Origin: Limnohabitans sp.
Lineage (GTDB): Bacteria; Pseudomonadota; Gammaproteobacteria; Burkholderiales; Burkholderiaceae_C
Length of the DNA stretch: 7,196 nt
Assembly: GCA_024641725.1 (NCBI GenBank)
Contig: JAHECM010000037.1
Location: 1 to 7,196, forward strand
Reading direction: 5' to 3'
The notes under the pieces were generated by a model that did not search any database, was not told where the DNA came from, and worked only from the letters and a program-made list of their open reading frames with translations. Shown one piece after another: positions 6,357-7,196 of this stretch. The translations under genes were made by a program, and so were the position numbers. Every line of letters starts with the position of its first letter. The first letter of the stretch is position 1.

Positions 6357-7196
6357 ATGATGACGGGGCTGGCCCATGCCGATTCAGGACAAGCAGGCCA
6401 GGGCCTGCGCGTGTCCATGGTCGCGGCCGAGCGCTCGGGAGACCTGCTGGCGGCCTTGCTGCTGCAAGGCATGCGCCAAACCTGGCCACAACTGCAGGCC
6501 TCGGGCATTGGCGGCCCGCAGATGGATGCGACCGGATTTTCCTCGCGTTGGTCGTGCGACGAGTTGTCGGTGCGCGGCTTGGTCGAGGCTTTGTGGCGCT
6601 ACCGCCGCATCAATGGCATTCGGCAGTCTTTGCTTCAAACCTTGTTGGCCGATTTGCCCGACCTGTTCATTGGTGTGGACGCCTCGGACTTCAATTTGAC
6701 GGTTGAAAAAGCGCTGCGCGAACGCGGTGTGCCTGCCGTCCAGCTGGTGTGCCCATCGATTTGGGCTTGGCGGCCCGAACGGGTGGCCAAGATTCGCGAG
6801 AGCGTCAGCCATATTTTGTGCATTTACCCCTTTGAGCCAGCCTTGCTCGCCCAGCACGGCATCGAGGGCACCTTTGTGGGGCACCCTGTGGCCGATGTGA
6901 TTGCGCTGCAACCCGATCAGCAGGTTGCTCGCTTGGCGCTGGGCCTGCAAGCCGATGCGCAGGTGGTGGCCTTGCTGCCCGGCAGTCGGCCTGCCGAAAT
7001 CAAAGGCCTGGCTTTGCCCTTTTTGCAAGCGGCTCGACTCATGCGCCAGCAGCGCCCCCACTTGCAATTTGTTCTGCCGACCCATGAGTTGCTGCGCCCC
7101 CAAGTGGAAGCGGCCATCGCTCAGTCGGGCATGCAAGGCGCTGTTCATTTGGTCATGGGCCGCTCGCACACCGTGCAAGCTGCGTGCGACGTGGCG
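6357..7196 (+). CDS. lpxB: Lipid-A-disaccharide synthase LpxB, 5' part (3' truncated by window edge)
   Basis: LpxB (GT19) joins UDP-2,3-diacylglucosamine to lipid X, forming the beta-1,6 disaccharide of lipid A at the inner face of the inner membrane. 280 codons are visible with no stop; E. coli LpxB has 382. Family motifs are GIGGPQM (50-56), LFIGVDASDFN with Asp108 (E. coli Asp98), CPSIWAWRPERV, YPFEPALL, FVGHPVAD and LLPGSRPAEIK with Arg211 (E. coli Arg201). The N-terminal signature is unusual: residues 24-29 read AERSGD where the family has GEASGD. ATG 6357 is followed by a second ATG. It gives a 16-residue leader before the first strand (LRVSMVAA), with no clear Shine-Dalgarno site, and sits 7 bases after gnnB. 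GTG 6411 or ATG 6417 are alternative starts that would trim the leader. Identity is secure; the start is less so. Confidence 0.93.
   Translation, partial: MMTGLAHADSGQAGQGLRVSMVAAERSGDLLAALLLQGMRQTWPQLQASGIGGPQMDATGFSSRWSCDELSVRGLVEALWRYRRINGIRQSLLQTLLADLPDLFIGVDASDFNLTVEKALRERGVPAVQLVCPSIWAWRPERVAKIRESVSHILCIYPFEPALLAQHGIEGTFVGHPVADVIALQPDQQVARLALGLQADAQVVALLPGSRPAEIKGLALPFLQAARLMRQQRPHLQFVLPTHELLRPQVEAAIAQSGMQGAVHLVMGRSHTVQAACDVA

Noticed and set aside
6384..7178. A 264-codon minus-strand open frame opposite lpxB
   Set aside because: It is antisense to a frame carrying all the main LpxB motifs, and its composition is that of a GC-rich shadow.

Overview
The window is one uninterrupted, gene-dense, single-strand (+) block of eight genes for outer-membrane biogenesis: bamA (3' part), skp/ompH, lpxD, fabZ, lpxA, a Gfo/Idh/MocA sugar-nucleotide oxidoreductase (gnnA-like), a DegT/DnrJ/EryC1 aminotransferase (gnnB-like) and lpxB (5' part). 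No RNA gene, mobile element, CRISPR array, internal promoter or terminator could be supported. The largest gap between genes is 24 bases and two gene pairs are within 2 bases or overlap, so this looks like one transcript or part of one.

The order bamA-skp-lpxD-fabZ-lpxA-lpxB is the classic proteobacterial cluster. High GC, G/C-rich third codon positions and the protein sequences suggest a betaproteobacterium of the Burkholderiales, perhaps Comamonadaceae. That is a judgement from familiarity, not from a search.

Layout: 1-1496 holds POTRA 4, POTRA 5 and the whole barrel of BamA. 1496-2011 is the periplasmic chaperone Skp. 2020-3006 is LpxD, 3009-3449 FabZ and 3460-4272 LpxA. 4283-6349 is a two-gene insertion between lpxA and lpxB. 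6357 to the end is the first 280 codons of LpxB.

The notable point is the insertion. An oxidoreductase plus PLP aminotransferase pair between lpxA and lpxB is the hallmark arrangement of gnnA/gnnB in Acidithiobacillus ferrooxidans. There the pair converts UDP-GlcNAc to UDP-GlcNAc3N, so that LpxA attaches an amide-linked rather than ester-linked acyl chain at position 3. The inferred route here is: GnnA oxidises C3, GnnB aminates it, LpxA N-acylates the new amine, LpxC (not in the window) deacetylates, LpxD N-acylates C2, and, after UMP removal by a hydrolase not in the window, LpxB condenses the disaccharide. FabZ supports hydroxyacyl-ACP supply and BamA/Skp deliver the outer-membrane proteins. 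LpxA itself has two substitutions at family-conserved histidines, and a methionine at the acyl-ruler position that predicts a C10 hydroxyacyl chain. LpxB has an altered GEASGD signature. Together these suggest a lipid A pathway tuned to a diamino-sugar, short-chain lipid A.
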